Of a stretch of 64,000 nucleotides of DNA, positions 22,868 through 36,010 are shown in pieces (the stretch's first letter is position 1; every line of letters starts with the position of its first letter). Source of the DNA: Hirudo medicinalis (lineage: Eukaryota; Annelida; Clitellata; Hirudinida; Hirudinidae); NCBI GenBank assembly GCA_011800805.1, contig MPNW01000135.1:156187-220186 (forward strand). The letters are read 5' to 3'. The position numbers were made by a program, and so were the translations under genes. Under the pieces are notes generated by a model. That model saw only the letters and a program-made list of their open reading frames with translations, searched no databases and was not told the DNA's origin.

Positions 22868-25800
22868 ATGCACATGAATCTTGCTACTTACCGTTTCAGC
22901 GATAATCGGTTTGCATCTGCGCCGCCAAAACGTTCAAACCTGACTCCGAGACCCAAAGAGGTTCTATCCTACGATAGGCAGAACCTGGCAAGACAATTAG
23001 CCGATGAAGCCGTCAGCAAGAACAAAATCTTCATTTTACAGGGTCCTTACAACACCGTCAGAGAATATCTCCGCAGCAAAGGATGGGTAGAAAGGTTTTA
23101 TCACTTCTCGATTTATAGGAAGAAGATTCCAAGTAAGCGTACGAATTCTCCTGATATCATGATGGACGGAGACGGCAATGTAATAGACCTCGAAGATCAC
23201 GGAGGTGCAATTGCTCCATGGAGAGAAGATGGAGGTTTTTATGGCTTCATGTCTCGCCTCGTTCAAAAAGTGGAACCGAACTTGTTTTGGGGAATTCGAC
23301 GCGATGTATTTGATATGAAGCTGATTGGATTAGATCCAATGATCAATCACTTTGCACATACTGTTTTTACCTCTAAAACAGGTCTCTGTAAATATCTTAA
23401 AGAGCTGCCATGGTATGCTGAGGGCCACTGCCAAAATTTTTACCCAAGAGCTTACCAGTTGGCAAAGCCTGATGAGAAGGAAGCCTTCCAGCAAGACTTC
23501 TGCTTCACAGCTGCAGTCAGCTTGTTAAACATTCTGAGGAACTGCTATTATGAAAAACATATCAAGAATGAATGTAATGTTTATGAGGTGCCTGAAAAAA
23601 TACTTACAAAGGCACTGATGATGTGTCAGTCACACCTTGATTTTTTGTCTCACGACGACATCGACATGAGCGACATCGAAGAATTCTCCCTTCACACCAA
23701 GGAGGAGATGTTGCAAGTCTATTACAAAGCCAGAAATTTTGATGGATTGGTGATCACTAATAACATGGAAGCTAGCAAAGTTGTTGAAATCGATGTGATT
23801 CTGAAGCAACTGTCTTCAGAATGTCCTCAGTTCAGCATCGATGGGACTAAAAACATTTGGATCCTTAAGCCTGGTGCTAAGTCCAGAGGCAGAGGTATTC
23901 AAATTTTTGACAATTTGAAGGACATCTTGAAAATGGTGGAATTTGGAGCTTACATAAATGAGAGGAAATACGTCATACAAAAGTACATTGGCAAGTTTGT
24001 TTATGACATTGCTATCTTTCAAAGTTTAGAATTTTAGGTAGCAATATTAAGTTTTTTTTTCTGGATTAGATTAAACATTTTATGGCATGAAAACATGTGA
24101 AAACACATTCTCCATGCCTCCATTTTAGCACGACTTGCTCAACATAATATTCAATACAGAAACAAATTTTAATTCAATGTTGTTGTTTATTTTATTTGAG
24201 ATGCAATCGTTGATGCTTCAGTTGTCTGTCATTTTTTTATCCACATTTCCATCCCTTAACAAATGCACCTCTGGAAAACATATGTGCATGAATTTCAAAA
24301 CTTAACTGCTTTCATAATTTTTTTTATTCGTTTTTTATTATTTTTACTAGCATTGTAATATTTAATATAATTATTTTATGTAATTATAATAATTTATGTA
24401 ATTAACTCACACATGTTTTAATTTTTTCAGATTCTAATTTATAATCCAACCTTTTGTATATTTGTTATCCATTAAAAGATGAATAACTTCGTTGAGACGA
24501 TAATTCTGTCCTAACAATAATTCCCACCAGAGAGTCCCTTGTTGATCCACAGAACCAAGTTCGACATCAGGCAGTGGTTCCTCGTGACCAATTGGAACCC
24601 GCTGACAGTTTGGTTCTACAAGGATTCTTATTTGAGGTTCTGCTCTCAGGAGTTCACCCTCGATGACTTCAGTTTGTACGTTGATTGTCGGTCGGCGATC
24701 GATTTTCAACGTTTGTTTACGACCGTGCAATATTTCAAAGTCTAGTATTTCACTTAATCGTTGATTAAAATATGTATCTTTAATAATAATAATATTAATC
24801 TATAATAATCTTTATCTAAATAATAATGTTACTGAAAATAACATTGAATATGGTAGTATAATTAATATAATTAATGTATTCTCATATTTTACAATGACGT
24901 TGTGGATAGCCTGGAAGCCTTTCGTAAATGTGGATGAATATTTAGGAATTAACTTAAATTTCATTATCATCAAATTTAGAGATATTTGTTAAACTTTATT
25001 TAAATCATTCAATAAAATGAACATCCACTTTATTGTATTCAATTTCTTCTGAAAGAACTTATAATGCAGGGGTAATAATATCAACCTAGAACTTTTACTT
25101 AAGAATTAACTGATTGATAATAATCAGCGATTAGTAGAATCACAATGAATAATTGTGCAACGATCAACTGCATTTAAATTAACTTCCCTTCCCAGGTGCA
25201 TCCATCTGACGAACAACTCCATCCAGAAGCACTATTTGAATGGGCAGCGTTCCAAGGACCTGCCAAAGGAGAACATGTGGACCTGCCACGAGTTCAAGGA
25301 GTACCTGGCAAAGATCGAGGCTCCGGCCGGGACTTGGGACGAGATTTACGAGGGGATGAAGAAATCGGTCATCAATTCTTTGCTCTGCTGTCAGGAGACT
25401 GTCGAGCATAGGAAGGCAGGTGACTTTGATTTCAGGGGTGATAACCAGAGTTTACTTATGGAGTTTAGGTGGTTGATGTACTCAAATGCAAAGTTTTGTC
25501 TTGGGGAATATTAACACGGTAACAGCAACAACAATAACAATAATAATAACAGTAATAATATTAATAATAACAACAGTAATAATGATAATAATAATTTTAT
25601 TTTTTATTATATAATTTTTACTACATAAACATGATAACATTTTTTGTTTCAAAATGTTTTCGATAGTTTTGCCCAAATCATACTATTGCTAAATTTGGCA
25701 TACTGCATTACCAGAACTATTGTGAGGTTATGAAAGACAATTAATGATAATTTTCTAATGTTCCTGGTTTAATACATTACTCAAGGATTGACCTTCAACT

Positions 25801-27465
25801 ATATGTTCAAGCAGTTACTATATTATCAGTTTGAAATCTGTTGATTTTAATTTTTGCAAAGCAACTAAATTTTGTTTTTCTTGAGAAAGTCACCAGACCT
25901 TTTTAACCAATGAGATTAAATTGATGCTGATGATGCTGCACAATGTATTTTATCAGAATAACTTTTGTATAATAAGTCTTGATGTCGATTCTCTGAAAGA
26001 ACTCGTTTGAATTGTTCGGGGCCGATTTCATGTTGAACGAAGACTTCGATCCTTGGCTCATCGAGATCAACTCCAGCCCTTGCATGGCTCCATCTACGAG
26101 CATCACTGCCAAGATGTGCCCCAGAGTCCTTGAAGACACGCTCAAAGGTTAACCTATGAAAGATTGGTTTTGGTCTTAAATTGGATTTGGATTTATCCTT
26201 GAGTTTTGATGAGTAAAACCTTTTATTTTTCTTAAAATATTTACTTGAAACTTCACATAATTGATTTGTAATATAAAGCAGATATTGTTCTTTTTGTGAT
26301 TGTAATATGTTACTATTAGTTATTATGTTACAGTTAGTATTAGAGATTCATGTATACATGTTTTTATTACTTCGTGTTTGCACAGTTAATCATCTTACTG
26401 TGTTTCATCGTGCCAGTCATTCCATCTCAACTTTTCTTGTGCTACTTTTACATGAACAGTTGTGCTAGACAAGAGTAAAGGCACAGGGTTGTTTGAGTTG
26501 GTGTACAAGCAGAATTATATCATCGTGCCCTCATTCCTGGGCTCAACCCTCCAGGTTACCATCGTGATAATGTAACGATAATGATAATAATAATCAAGAT
26601 CACTCCCATCACTAATATTTTACCGTTCATCCCTTACAATCACTGCCATGTCAACTCACTCGTCAGATACCTCAATGCCCTTTCCCTTGCTTCCATCGAC
26701 TTACAGATTACTGGAAAGCCTGTCTTCAGTCAGGCCAGACTCAAACTACTGCAGAAGTTACAGAGAGGCATCAACACAAACAAGAATGCCCAACGGATTG
26801 TGAGCCTCAAGAAGAATTCAACAGATGATTCCTCTTCTGATTCTCAGTCAATTTCCTTGCCTTCTTCTCCCAATGTCGAGGAGGTTGAAGAGGAGGAAGA
26901 GGAGGAGGAGGAGGATTCACTTCCAAAGAAGAAAGAAGTGAAAAAAAAGAGGAAAGCCTTTCGAAAAGTCTGGAAAAACAGGTGCTGCAAGTGCCGCAGG
27001 AATGGCCGGATGAAGTGCTCGTGTTCTGGTGGCATGAATTTGATCAGGACTTTAAATCTCACCTTAAAGCTTGAGAGTTCAAAACCGGTCGTTTCCTCTG
27101 CGGAACCCGACGGAGACAGTTGCGACTCGACAGAGGCATTCACTTCCGAAGACTTCATCTCCAGACTCACGGAGAAGAACTTTCATCCGGAGAAGAGCAT
27201 CGCAAAGTCTCCATCGCACCAAATGTTATCGACCAACAGCAACGTCGTTCTGACGAAAACAACTCTCATCCTCGAACCGTCGGCACCCCCGAAATCCCTC
27301 GGGTTGCCGAGGTCGAACCCCGTCAAGGTCCGCAAGCAGAAAAAGCACTTCGTCCCTGACTCGGCCTCCCGAAGAAAGAGCGCTCTCAGCACCTTCATCA
27401 ACCAGTTGTCCTTAAGGCCTGTCGTCAAAAAGATCGGCCTGGAACATTTGGAATTCGGACCTTGA
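22868..27465 (+). CDS. TTLL3: Tubulin monoglycylase TTLL3/8 type
   Basis: Exons: 22868-23990, 24531-24675, 25196-25415, 26000-26147, 26460-26554, 26707-27465. The total is 829 residues, within the usual TTLL3 range, and AATAAA is at 27512. It ligates the first glycine onto glutamates of tubulin tails in cilia and flagella. The N-terminal region has [20 protein letters not shown] and a [12 protein letters not shown] block. The ATP-grasp core shows [14 protein letters not shown], then [28 protein letters not shown], and the Mg-binding [12 protein letters not shown] near the end of the catalytic region. The last exon encodes a low-complexity tail with a long Glu run (about 26878-26917) and basic stretches. 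Two introns need GC donors: ATTG|gcaagt after 23990 and GAAG|gcaggt after 25415. A GT alternative breaks the frame in both cases. The conserved peptides joining across both (KYI-E-SPLLI and [10 protein letters not shown]) support the model. TTLL3 and TTLL8 are not separated here. Confidence 0.93.
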
Positions 27466-30462
27466 CGGCGTTTCGTGCTTGTGGCAGTGGTGCTAATAAT
27501 AGACAAATGACAATAAAAGGGGTTTAAGAAATATATGGCAGTATTTTGGCAATCAAGACTTAGGTGCTTGTTACATCGTCCTCTGGCATTTTTATTCTTA
27601 TTTTCTTGCGATAACTTCTGGTTTTAGTGGCGATAAAAGATAGGTAGTGATAGATGAATTTAAAATCGAAATTTGAGATGTAAATTCAATTTGATCTGAA
27701 ACCAATTCACATTCGTTATTATTGTAATTGTTTTCTAAGAGGTGCAACATGTTGTGACTCGACCTCGTGAGTTCGATGATTTACAGCTCTCAAGTCGCAA
27801 TGGAATGTCGTATTGCCACATTATTGTATTTATTCAAACACATGCAGCATTTTTACTTCATTCATTAAATTCATTTTGAATGTTTATTTTCTTTTGAGGC
27901 GACTTTAGTCTCAGCAAGCAATGTCCAGACAAAATGGAATCACAGTTTTTTTTACCTGGGAACTCAGTATTTTATTCCACGTAATCACTTTGTGATGTCT
28001 TGACTTGGTCTTGTTGGTCTAAAAGTACTGCTCCTGTGTAATTATATTCGTTGCAACATTCCAGTTCTGAATATTAAATATGTTTTTGAAGAATAAACTT
28101 TAAATAATTTATTCATCTGCATTGTTTTTGGCGTCATTTCTCTACTATTAATAATTAGTAATTTTATGTTTTATTTTTCTGATTCATACAATTTGATCTA
28201 GCTACAATTTGATCAGCGGGTAATTTCTTGGCAGTGGTGAGGAAAAGGTATTCTGCAATTACATTTATAATCATTTTAATCAAAAGCATTGAAACAGTTG
28301 CAACAGTTACTCGAGTAATTCACAACAACATCAACAGTATAACAACTCCCACAACAACCCACTAATGAGTTACAAGTTATGAATTGACCGCATAGGAACG
28401 TATTTACAGATCCCATTTTTTAAGATAATAAATCAATTTTGAAAGAAATTTAAGTTTACAAGTTCCTTCTTATTTGGTGGCTGTTAATATGCAAGAAGCC
28501 ACGCAGATCGGGTCATATATCGAGAAATAGTTCTCGATTTATATTTCGTTTTTGTTTTTTTAATAAACCGTAATTAAACATGAAACAATGAATAGACCTT
28601 TTTGTGACACAAACATAATAATTAAAGGATATATATATACAAATATCAGATTGCATCAACACATCGTGTTAACTTGGTTGCCAACATCGTTACTAAACTT
28701 GTCGGACACTTCATCGTTCATCGTCATCATCATCGCGGGCATTGATCATCATCATTATCATTATTGTTCGCCAAACTTCATCGTCGTCATCATCGCACTG
28801 TCGATCGCCTTCTTCTTCGTCGTCGTTCTCCTCCTCTCGTGCAGGAAAGACAAATTGTCGTCCGAGTGTCGACCTGCAATTAGCGGAGGTGTCAAGGAAC
28901 AAGTCATCTCTGTTTTTATTGCGCCATCCATGCCTTTACTGTTCGTCATCGTCATCACCACCACCATCACCATCATCATCGTCGTCATCATCATCATTTT
29001 CATCATCGTCGTCGTGGTCGTCATCAACATTATAATCGCTTCGATCACAACCATCACTTCAATATCCAAGTATCCATGGCGTCCTTCATTACTGCTCCTC
29101 CAAAGCCCCTTAATCCAATCCACGTTTTTCCTCTAGAAAACCACCTCCTTCAGTTTCTTAGGGGAGTGGTGGTGGTGTGGTGGCGAGTGGGAGGGGGGCA
29201 TGCGAGGGAGGTTCGCGTGTCTCGGTTCATCCATTAGGTTAACCAGCTGAGCACGAGTTAATGGATGACGAAGCTTTCAGACATGTTTAATAGTTCGTCT
29301 CAGGGAAGTACCAAGCATGTCGAACTCGAGCTTTCTGATCGGGAACTTTTCCTTTTTTTGATACGATCCCCTCACCGCCGCTCCCACAATATTCTTCCAA
29401 CTGCAAACAACTGGTTATCGCTCCCCGTTAGAGTCCCGCTTAAGATCTGCATTTCAAAGGGCTGAGTCTTTACCAATCACAAAAATAATTCATGGCTAGA
29501 TTTATTAATATTTAATATTACAATTCTATTATTATATGATATTATAAATTATATAATATAATAAATAATTATTACTGTTGTTGGTGTTGATTATTATTTT
29601 AATTTTTTATTTATTAAAGAATGTTGTTGCAATGGTAATTGTAATCATAATCAGCAGACCTATTAAGGCAGACAAAGACAGCAACAAAGACGCCTGGAAC
29701 TTGTCATTTTGAATTCCAATATTTCTACTGAAGCCATAATTCGGAAGACCTTTATTGTTCATTTCAAATGACTTTCAAGAGTTTTCCAAACAAAAACAAA
29801 AAAAAAACAATTTAATAACAATTGGCAATTAATAAAAATGTTTAAGAGATAATGATTTTAAAATAATATATGAATTGTCAAATCAATTTGAATTGTCAAA
29901 TCAATTTGAATTGTCAAATCAATTTGTAATAATTATTTATAATTTTATTTTTAAGTTTATCGTCATGTCGATGTAGCATAATATTGTTGACATCGTCATG
30001 TATGACACCAAGTATTCACACCGGCGTAAGGTATGTAAGGTTCACCCATTCACATATATAAGAACCACCCATCCGTACTCCCTCTACGAATGTATGGCAT
30101 AATAATAATAATAATAATATTAATAATAACAATAATAATAATAAACTATTATTAGAGTTAACATAAAATATTAATAATATAAATAATAATAATAATAATA
30201 ATAATATTAATGTTGTTAAATAAAAAACAGTTTGAATTAACTTGAAATAAATAAATGTTTATAATTTATTATGAATGTGAATATTAAGTTGTGATAATGA
30301 GGACAATTGATCTTTTGGCTTCATGAGGAGATCTCTGGAATTCTGGCAAAGACATTCTGTTTCGGAGAAAGGTCTGCGTGAGACTCATTAAGATTGAATA
30401 AGAATTATATTTAAATAAGTAATTATGTCGTAATTATTCAGTCAAACAATAATATAATTAAT

Positions 30463-30493
<31 letters not shown>

Positions 30494-31900
30494 TTGTAGT
30501 GTAACGTTTTACTTGCGATGTTATTTTTATTGCATTTATAAATTTTTATTTACATAAAATTATGTAATATAAAGTTATATTTATCAGGTTATTGATTAAC
30601 GAATGTGTAATTATAAACTCATAACAATTATTATTATTATTATTATTTATTATTATTATTATTATATTTATTATTGTCATTATTAATAGTAATTTTACTA
30701 ATTTTATTAATAATAATATTATATTATATTAATATATATTAATTATATAATAGTTATATTATTATCTTATTGTTGTTGTCATTGTTATATTTATTATTAT
30801 TATTATTATTACTATTATTATTATTATCATTTTTATTAATAGTAGTAGTAGTTGTAGTAGTGTCATTGTTATAGATTTCTATGGCTGTTGTTGTTCCAGA
30901 GAACAAAGAACATCGTCAGATTACGACGTCGACAAAGAAATTGATTTTTTTAAATTGAATGTTTTGATCCAGCAATGATTACTTTATCATTATTAAGCTA
31001 TAATAATGTAATAATTAATATTAATAATTATATAATAATATAATTATATAATAATATAATAATAATTATTATTATTATAAGCTATAATAATTAATAATAT
31101 TTATTGCTACTATTATGAAACCAATTATTAGTTCTTACTTTCTGATTTTCATCTTAATTAATGTTTTGACCAATTAACATAAAACAGCCTGACTAAATTT
31201 AAATAAATTATTATAACTGCTAATTGACGCACCAATCAACTCAAGAAGCAATTAACATAAATCAACACGAACAACCCATTAATTGAATAATTAATTTTAT
31301 TATTAATTAACGAGTCAAGTAATCTCCTCGTCATCGATCATCGCCCAAGATGGCGCTACGGATGACGAAATGGGAAAAAATTAAGCAAGAGCGGCAAATT
31401 AATCAGACGCATTTCTTGCATTCCTTCAGGTGACCTCAGGCCAAAGGTCACCTTTATCTTCCTGCCTACAGATTGCTCATTACCATCACGTGACACGGCG
31501 ACTTGTGACGTCACAGGTTTTCCGCTGCGACGGCGCATGCGCACGACGTGGAAAACGTGTCTCATGTGAGGAATTAATCGAAAGCAATTGTTCCGCTGGA
31601 TGTTTGAATGGATGGATGGACGGACGGACGAATGTATGGATGAATGGATGGACGGATGTATGGATGGATGGATTGATATATGGATGGATGGACGAACGGT
31701 CAATGGATAATATATTGAATAGACAGACTAAGTGTTAAGAATAAGCATAAAATTATAAGACATAACTTCACAAATACGGATGAGATGCAAAACAGAAAAC
31801 GAATTAATTCCTAATAATTAAAAATTAATACGTTGAAAAATAACGTCATAATTCATTCATAATTAATAATTATTAATTATCTCATTTGTCGTAAATGTTC
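27466..31900. other. Gene-poor, repeat-rich interval
   Basis: No splice-supported coding exon was found. It contains a (CAT/CGT)n-rich block at 28700-29040 that produces long but spurious His/Ile/Asp frames. An 18-bp unit GAATTGTCAAATCAATTT is repeated three times at about 29872-29925. (AAT)n arrays lie at 30103-30210 and (ATT)n arrays at 30627-30840. A (GGAT)n-like array is at about 31605-31690. The 29265-29465 frame shows no domain. Confidence 0.5.
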
Positions 31901-31939
31901 AATAAACAACCGCTGCTCTGAGAGATATGACGACGACCC

Positions 31940-32125
31940 CAACTACGTCATCACCATCATCATCATCATCATTGTAATCGTCATCATAATCATAATCATC
32001 ACCATCATCATACCTATTATCATTATTACGACGATGACATAATATTGATAATATGATGCCGGTAATAAATAAATGATGATGATGATGACGGTGGTGATGA
32101 CGACGCCTATGATGAAGAGGAAGAG
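31940..32125. repeat. (CAT)n / (GAT)n trinucleotide cluster
   Basis: CAT repeats at about 31950-32020 are followed by GAT repeats at 32072-32125, forming a loose inverted arrangement. The GAT part runs in frame into the acidic start of the orphan exon candidate at 32100-32288. Confidence 0.7.
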
Positions 32126-32288
32126 GAGGAGGAAGGCGACGACGAGGAGGAGTTGAAATTGTCGGAAAACAGAGGCGGGTCCTCGGGGAGTTTGAATTGT
32201 TTACTTTATAAGCGCTCCAAGTGGACTGCTCGACTGCAGGGCCATTCCTGGAGTGATCATTTCAACTTCAACCGCCCGGAGGAGCATG
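32099..32288 (+). CDS. Orphan exon candidate, function unknown
   Basis: A stop-free + frame reads an acidic run (DDDAYDEEEEEEEGDDEEE). It continues as SSGSLNCLLYKRSKWTARLQ and GHSWSDHFNFNRPEEH, then ends at a good donor, CAT|gtgagt. The second half is not low complexity and looks like real protein. No matching downstream or upstream exon was found, and I do not recognise the family. It could be an exon of an unrecognised gene, an exon remnant, or chance. Confidence 0.3.
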
Positions 32289-32444
32289 TGAGTCACGTGA
32301 TCGATCGCCTGGAAAGGTGATGACAACGATGACGATGAACCTAAGTTGAAATGCGGTTAATGTTTTAGTGATAGTTGAGAGAATAGGTACACAAAATTAA
32401 TGGTTATTTACCTAACTAGATCTTTCACATCGTCTTGACCGTCG

Positions 32445-32920
32445 TCATTGTGTGGAATCCCCACTACCCACTACCAATACCTCATCTCAAAATTGAGAGT
32501 CCAAAGACGATTTACAAAGTCCCTTCCCTCTTTATGTCGATTTCCATACAAGACAGACATGAAAATCCTTGGCCTACTGACCTTAGAGCACCGTAGACTG
32601 ATTTTGGACCTCTGCTTGTGCTACCATGCAAGTCCTACATGTACTTGTGTACATGAAGACGAACCTTAACATCAACATCCAACCATCGTCCTGCTCTGGT
32701 ACGAGGGCCCACACCTACAAAATAAGACCAGTCTCGTGTACTATAAATGCAACCAAATACTTCCTCTCCAATCCAATAATCCGGGAACTGGAATCTGGAA
32801 CTGACTACCAGACGACATTGTAACCTCTACCACCTTCTCTAGGTTCCGATGCTATATCAAAAAACTTGATCTCTCTACATTCTTAACTGTTGCCAACTGA
32901 ATGTTCCTCTTCTTTAATAA
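32445..32920 (+). mobile_element. LINE ORF2 C-terminal relic
   Basis: Frames on + give VWNPHYPLPIPHLK, RVQRRFTKSLP, MKILGLLTLEHRRLILDLCL and GIWNWLPDDIVTSTTFSRF, with frameshifts between them. This is the region after the reverse transcriptase of a CR1/Jockey-type LINE. The reverse transcriptase core is not present, so the copy is 5'-truncated, as is common for LINEs. Confidence 0.7.
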
Positions 32921-32949
32921 TTATTTTTATTACGTTTTAAATATATGAA

Positions 32950-33112
32950 TAGATGTTCATCGTCACCACCTTTACCATCATCATCGTCGTCGTCGTCATC
33001 AACATCATCGTCTTCGTCATCATCGTCGTCATCGTCATCAACATCATCGTCTTCGTCATCATCGTCGTCATCGTCGTCATCGTCGTCGTCGTCGTCGTTG
33101 TCGTCATCACCT
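32950..33112. repeat. (CAT/CGT)n trinucleotide array
   Basis: Mixed CATCATCGTCGT repeats lie just downstream of the LINE relic. The Met/Thr-rich - frames across it are artefacts. Confidence 0.85.
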
Positions 33113-33235
33113 CATGAAGAATAATATTGGAACCTCTCAGAACCTCCTCTGAATATGACGAGTGACTCAAATTGAACTGTCCGTTGCATGTGACGTCATC
33201 GTTATTCGAAATCATTCCTTCCATTGAATTGTTTT

Positions 33236-33236
<1 letters not shown>

Positions 33237-33284
<48 letters not shown>

Positions 33285-33405
33285 TAACAATAAGTAATAA
33301 CAATAATAACAATAATAATAATAACAATAATAGTAATAAATAATAATAATAACAATAACAATAAGTAATAACAATAATAATAATAAATAATAATAATAAT
33401 AACAT
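33237..33405. repeat. (AAT)n / (AAC)n microsatellite
   Basis: This is a long AAT array with AAC and AAGT interruptions. It gives spurious poly-Leu and poly-Tyr frames on -. Confidence 0.9.
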
Positions 33406-33639
33406 AATTATTCTATATTATAATTATTCATAATTACAATTCAATAATAAACCAAGCCGACTTCATAAATTGTAAGGCTATCTTTGAGCGACATCTGTCG
33501 GTAAATATTAACATATTAAGAACTTTCGACCTGCTAATGACGGTGACGTGTTTCTGAGCGTCAAATTGGAACTCGCTTGATACATGTAATTCTGTAATTG
33601 CCAGAACAGATGCTTGTTCACTTCTAAGTAATGACCGTT

Positions 33640-33785
33640 GCCGTCGTCGTCGTCGTCGTCGTCATCGTCGTAGTCATCGTCATCATCAAGGTCATCGTCA
33701 TCATCAACATCATCATCATCATCATCGTCGTCGTCGTCGTCGTAGTCATCGTCATCAACAACATCGTCATCATCATCGTCACCAT
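33640..33785. repeat. (CGT/CAT)n array ending in a single N (33786)
   Basis: A CGTCGTCATCATC-type trinucleotide array runs up to an N at 33786. The abrupt change of sequence at the N suggests a closed or unsized assembly join. Confidence 0.85.
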
Positions 33786-33963
33786 NTTATATTAATATTT
33801 ATCAACAAAACAAACAAAACAACGCGATGCATTACAAAATGATTACTACGACATTAAAATGTAATATTGTAAGTCGTTACCTTGCCACGGCTGGAGAGAA
33901 AATCACGGAAGACTTAGAAAGTTGATGCGGTTTTAAAGCTCTCCGTGTATCCGCGTGTCCATG

Positions 33964-34205
33964 AGGCTTTGTATGCTCTGCATGAACATATGTTTGTATG
34001 CTATGCGTAAACATATGTTTGTATGCTCTTCATGAACCTATGTTTGTATGCTCTGCATGAACATATGTTTGTATGCTCTGCATGAACATATGTTTGTATG
34101 CTCTGCATGAACATATGTTTGTATGCTCTGCATGAACAGAGGTTTGTATGCTCTGCATGAACATATGTTTGTATGCTCTGCATGAACATATGTTTGTATG
34201 CTCTG
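33964..34205. repeat. 25-bp minisatellite, about 9.5 copies
   Basis: The unit TTTGTATGCTCTGCATGAAC followed by ATATG is repeated head to tail about 9.5 times. Internal units are nearly identical; the first copies and one internal copy (AGAGG in place of ATATG) have diverged. Because 25 is not a multiple of 3, three units make a 25-residue peptide repeat in any frame. That explains the long repetitive frames on -. There are no spacers, so it is not a CRISPR array. Confidence 0.9.
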
Positions 34206-34289
34206 AGGATGACGACGACGCTATGAAAAGTGTCCTCGCCAGTGAGCTGAGACATCTTAACTGTTGAAGCACGAAATGCAATCATACTT

Positions 34290-34945
34290 AATACGGTCAT
34301 CATCATCGTCATCATCATCGTAATCATCGTCATCATCATCATCATCATTGTCATCGTCGAAGTCATCGTCGTCATGAAGGCCTTTCAGAATCTTTTTAAT
34401 CAAGTTGAAACTGATTCTGTTCAATCGGGCGATGAAAGACGAATTTTCACGAACTTCATTCAGAAGCACGACAAATGTGCAAATAATCATCACCGTAATC
34501 ATCCTCATAGTCAGCAGCAGCATCGTCATCATCGTCATCGACATCGTCGTCGTCGTCGTCGTCGTCGTCATCATCACCATCGTCATCATCGTCATAACCA
34601 TCCGCGTCATTGTCGACGTTATTATTAATGTAATTAGACTGTAAATGTAAATATAATCACCCACTGCTCGTCTAATTAATAATTAACTAATTAAGTGACG
34701 TCATACATTGACAGTCGGCTGTTTGGGGGTGGGTGATAAGTGGTGATGATGATGATGATGACGACGACGACGATGACGATGATGATGATGATGATGATGA
34801 AAGGTTTTGAGATGAACTTTTAGGTTCTCAATTTCTACCTGGAGGTAGATCTGCTCCGGTTTAATGACAAACACAGCACAATGTTGGTGATGATGATGAT
34901 GATGACGATGACGATGGCGATGATGATGATGATGACGATGAGAGT
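34290..34945. repeat. (CAT)n, (CGT)n and (GAT)n trinucleotide clusters
   Basis: Arrays lie at about 34296-34375 (CATCATCGT), 34510-34600 (CATCGTCGT), 34741-34800 (GATGATGAC) and 34885-34940 (GATGATGACGATG). The His-, Arg- and Asp-rich frames here are artefacts. Confidence 0.85.
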
Positions 34946-35730
34946 GACTGTAGCGGTGATTCACTCATGTGAATAAAATACACCGATCACATTGTTTTTC
35001 AATGTTTTGAAGTGAATTGCAAGCAGACGAAATGAATGACAGGAATGACATCACAGAAGGACATTTATTAACGAAACAATTATCAAAATTATAAATTATA
35101 ATTAGTACTATTAATGTAATTGTAATTAAACACTAATTAATATTAACTATTAATTAATAATATAATATAAATTAATAATAGATATATAATTATAATTATT
35201 AAATAATAATATTACAATAATTACATTAATTATAATTAAATAATAATTAATATTAATCATTGTTAATATTAATATTTTAATCAATGCTAGAGTTGTTATT
35301 AAATTTCACTTTTAATAACGGACGACCAGCATGATCATCAGGTACCTGCCACAAACACTCGAATTCTCTTCAGATTAAATTTTAGCTCGTGAAAAGGTGT
35401 TGTCAACAAGAATTATCACTCGATACAAAACAATCCAATACATCGTCAAACAGTGCATCGCGATACAATGCAGTACAATGCAATGCAACAAGTATACAAT
35501 ACAATGCGTTCGGTCGTTTGTATTATTAAGTGCAATATACAAAAATATACAAATTATGTTTGCGCATGGGTGGAAAATATGTGCTTGCATCATTTCATGA
35601 CATTAAGTCGTTACGGGATTTACAAATGATTTTTTTTTATAATAATAATAATAATAATAATAATAGTTAATTTATAATGCGCCATTTGCATAGCGTCAGA
35701 GGCGCCTATTCATTATATTCATTAAAATAC

Positions 35731-35771
<41 letters not shown>

Positions 35772-36010
35772 ATTAATCGTAAATTACACATCTTAATTTA
35801 AAGTAATTGATAACTATAAATTGTTGTTTAATAAATTATCTATTTACACTGATATAAACTATAATTATTAATAATTATAATATCAAATAATATAATTATA
35901 ATACTTAATAACTATAACTACGATATATAATATTATAATAATAATATAATATAATAATAAATATAATGATAATTTATTACATATAAATATATTGTTCTTT
36001 ATTGTTAGAG
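34946..36010. other. AT-rich intergenic sequence upstream of the ShKT-domain gene
   Basis: Mostly TAAT/ATTA-rich DNA. A degenerate ATACAATGCAGTACAATGC-like stretch lies at about 35400-35520. An isolated LINE tail is annotated separately. No coding exon was found. Confidence 0.45.
35641..35712 (-). mobile_element. Isolated LINE 3' tail
   Basis: On the - strand this reads GGCGCCTCTGACGCTATGCA, then AATGGCGCATTATAAATTAA, then (ATT)n. It is almost identical to the 3' end of the LINE at about 1480-1540. No ORF sequence remains. It is the extreme 3' end of a strongly 5'-truncated insertion. Confidence 0.7.

Noticed and set aside
28588..29136. 182-codon + frame and overlapping His/Asp-rich frames
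   Set aside because: Driven by CAT/CGT trinucleotide repeats, which lack stops in most frames; no domain or splice evidence.
33964..34205. CRISPR-like array
   Set aside because: The 25-bp units are contiguous with no spacers and the genome is clearly eukaryotic; it is a minisatellite.
34001..34664. Repetitive coding frames with a 25-residue period and acidic/His-rich frames
   Set aside because: Translation of the 25-bp minisatellite and of trinucleotide arrays in arbitrary frames.
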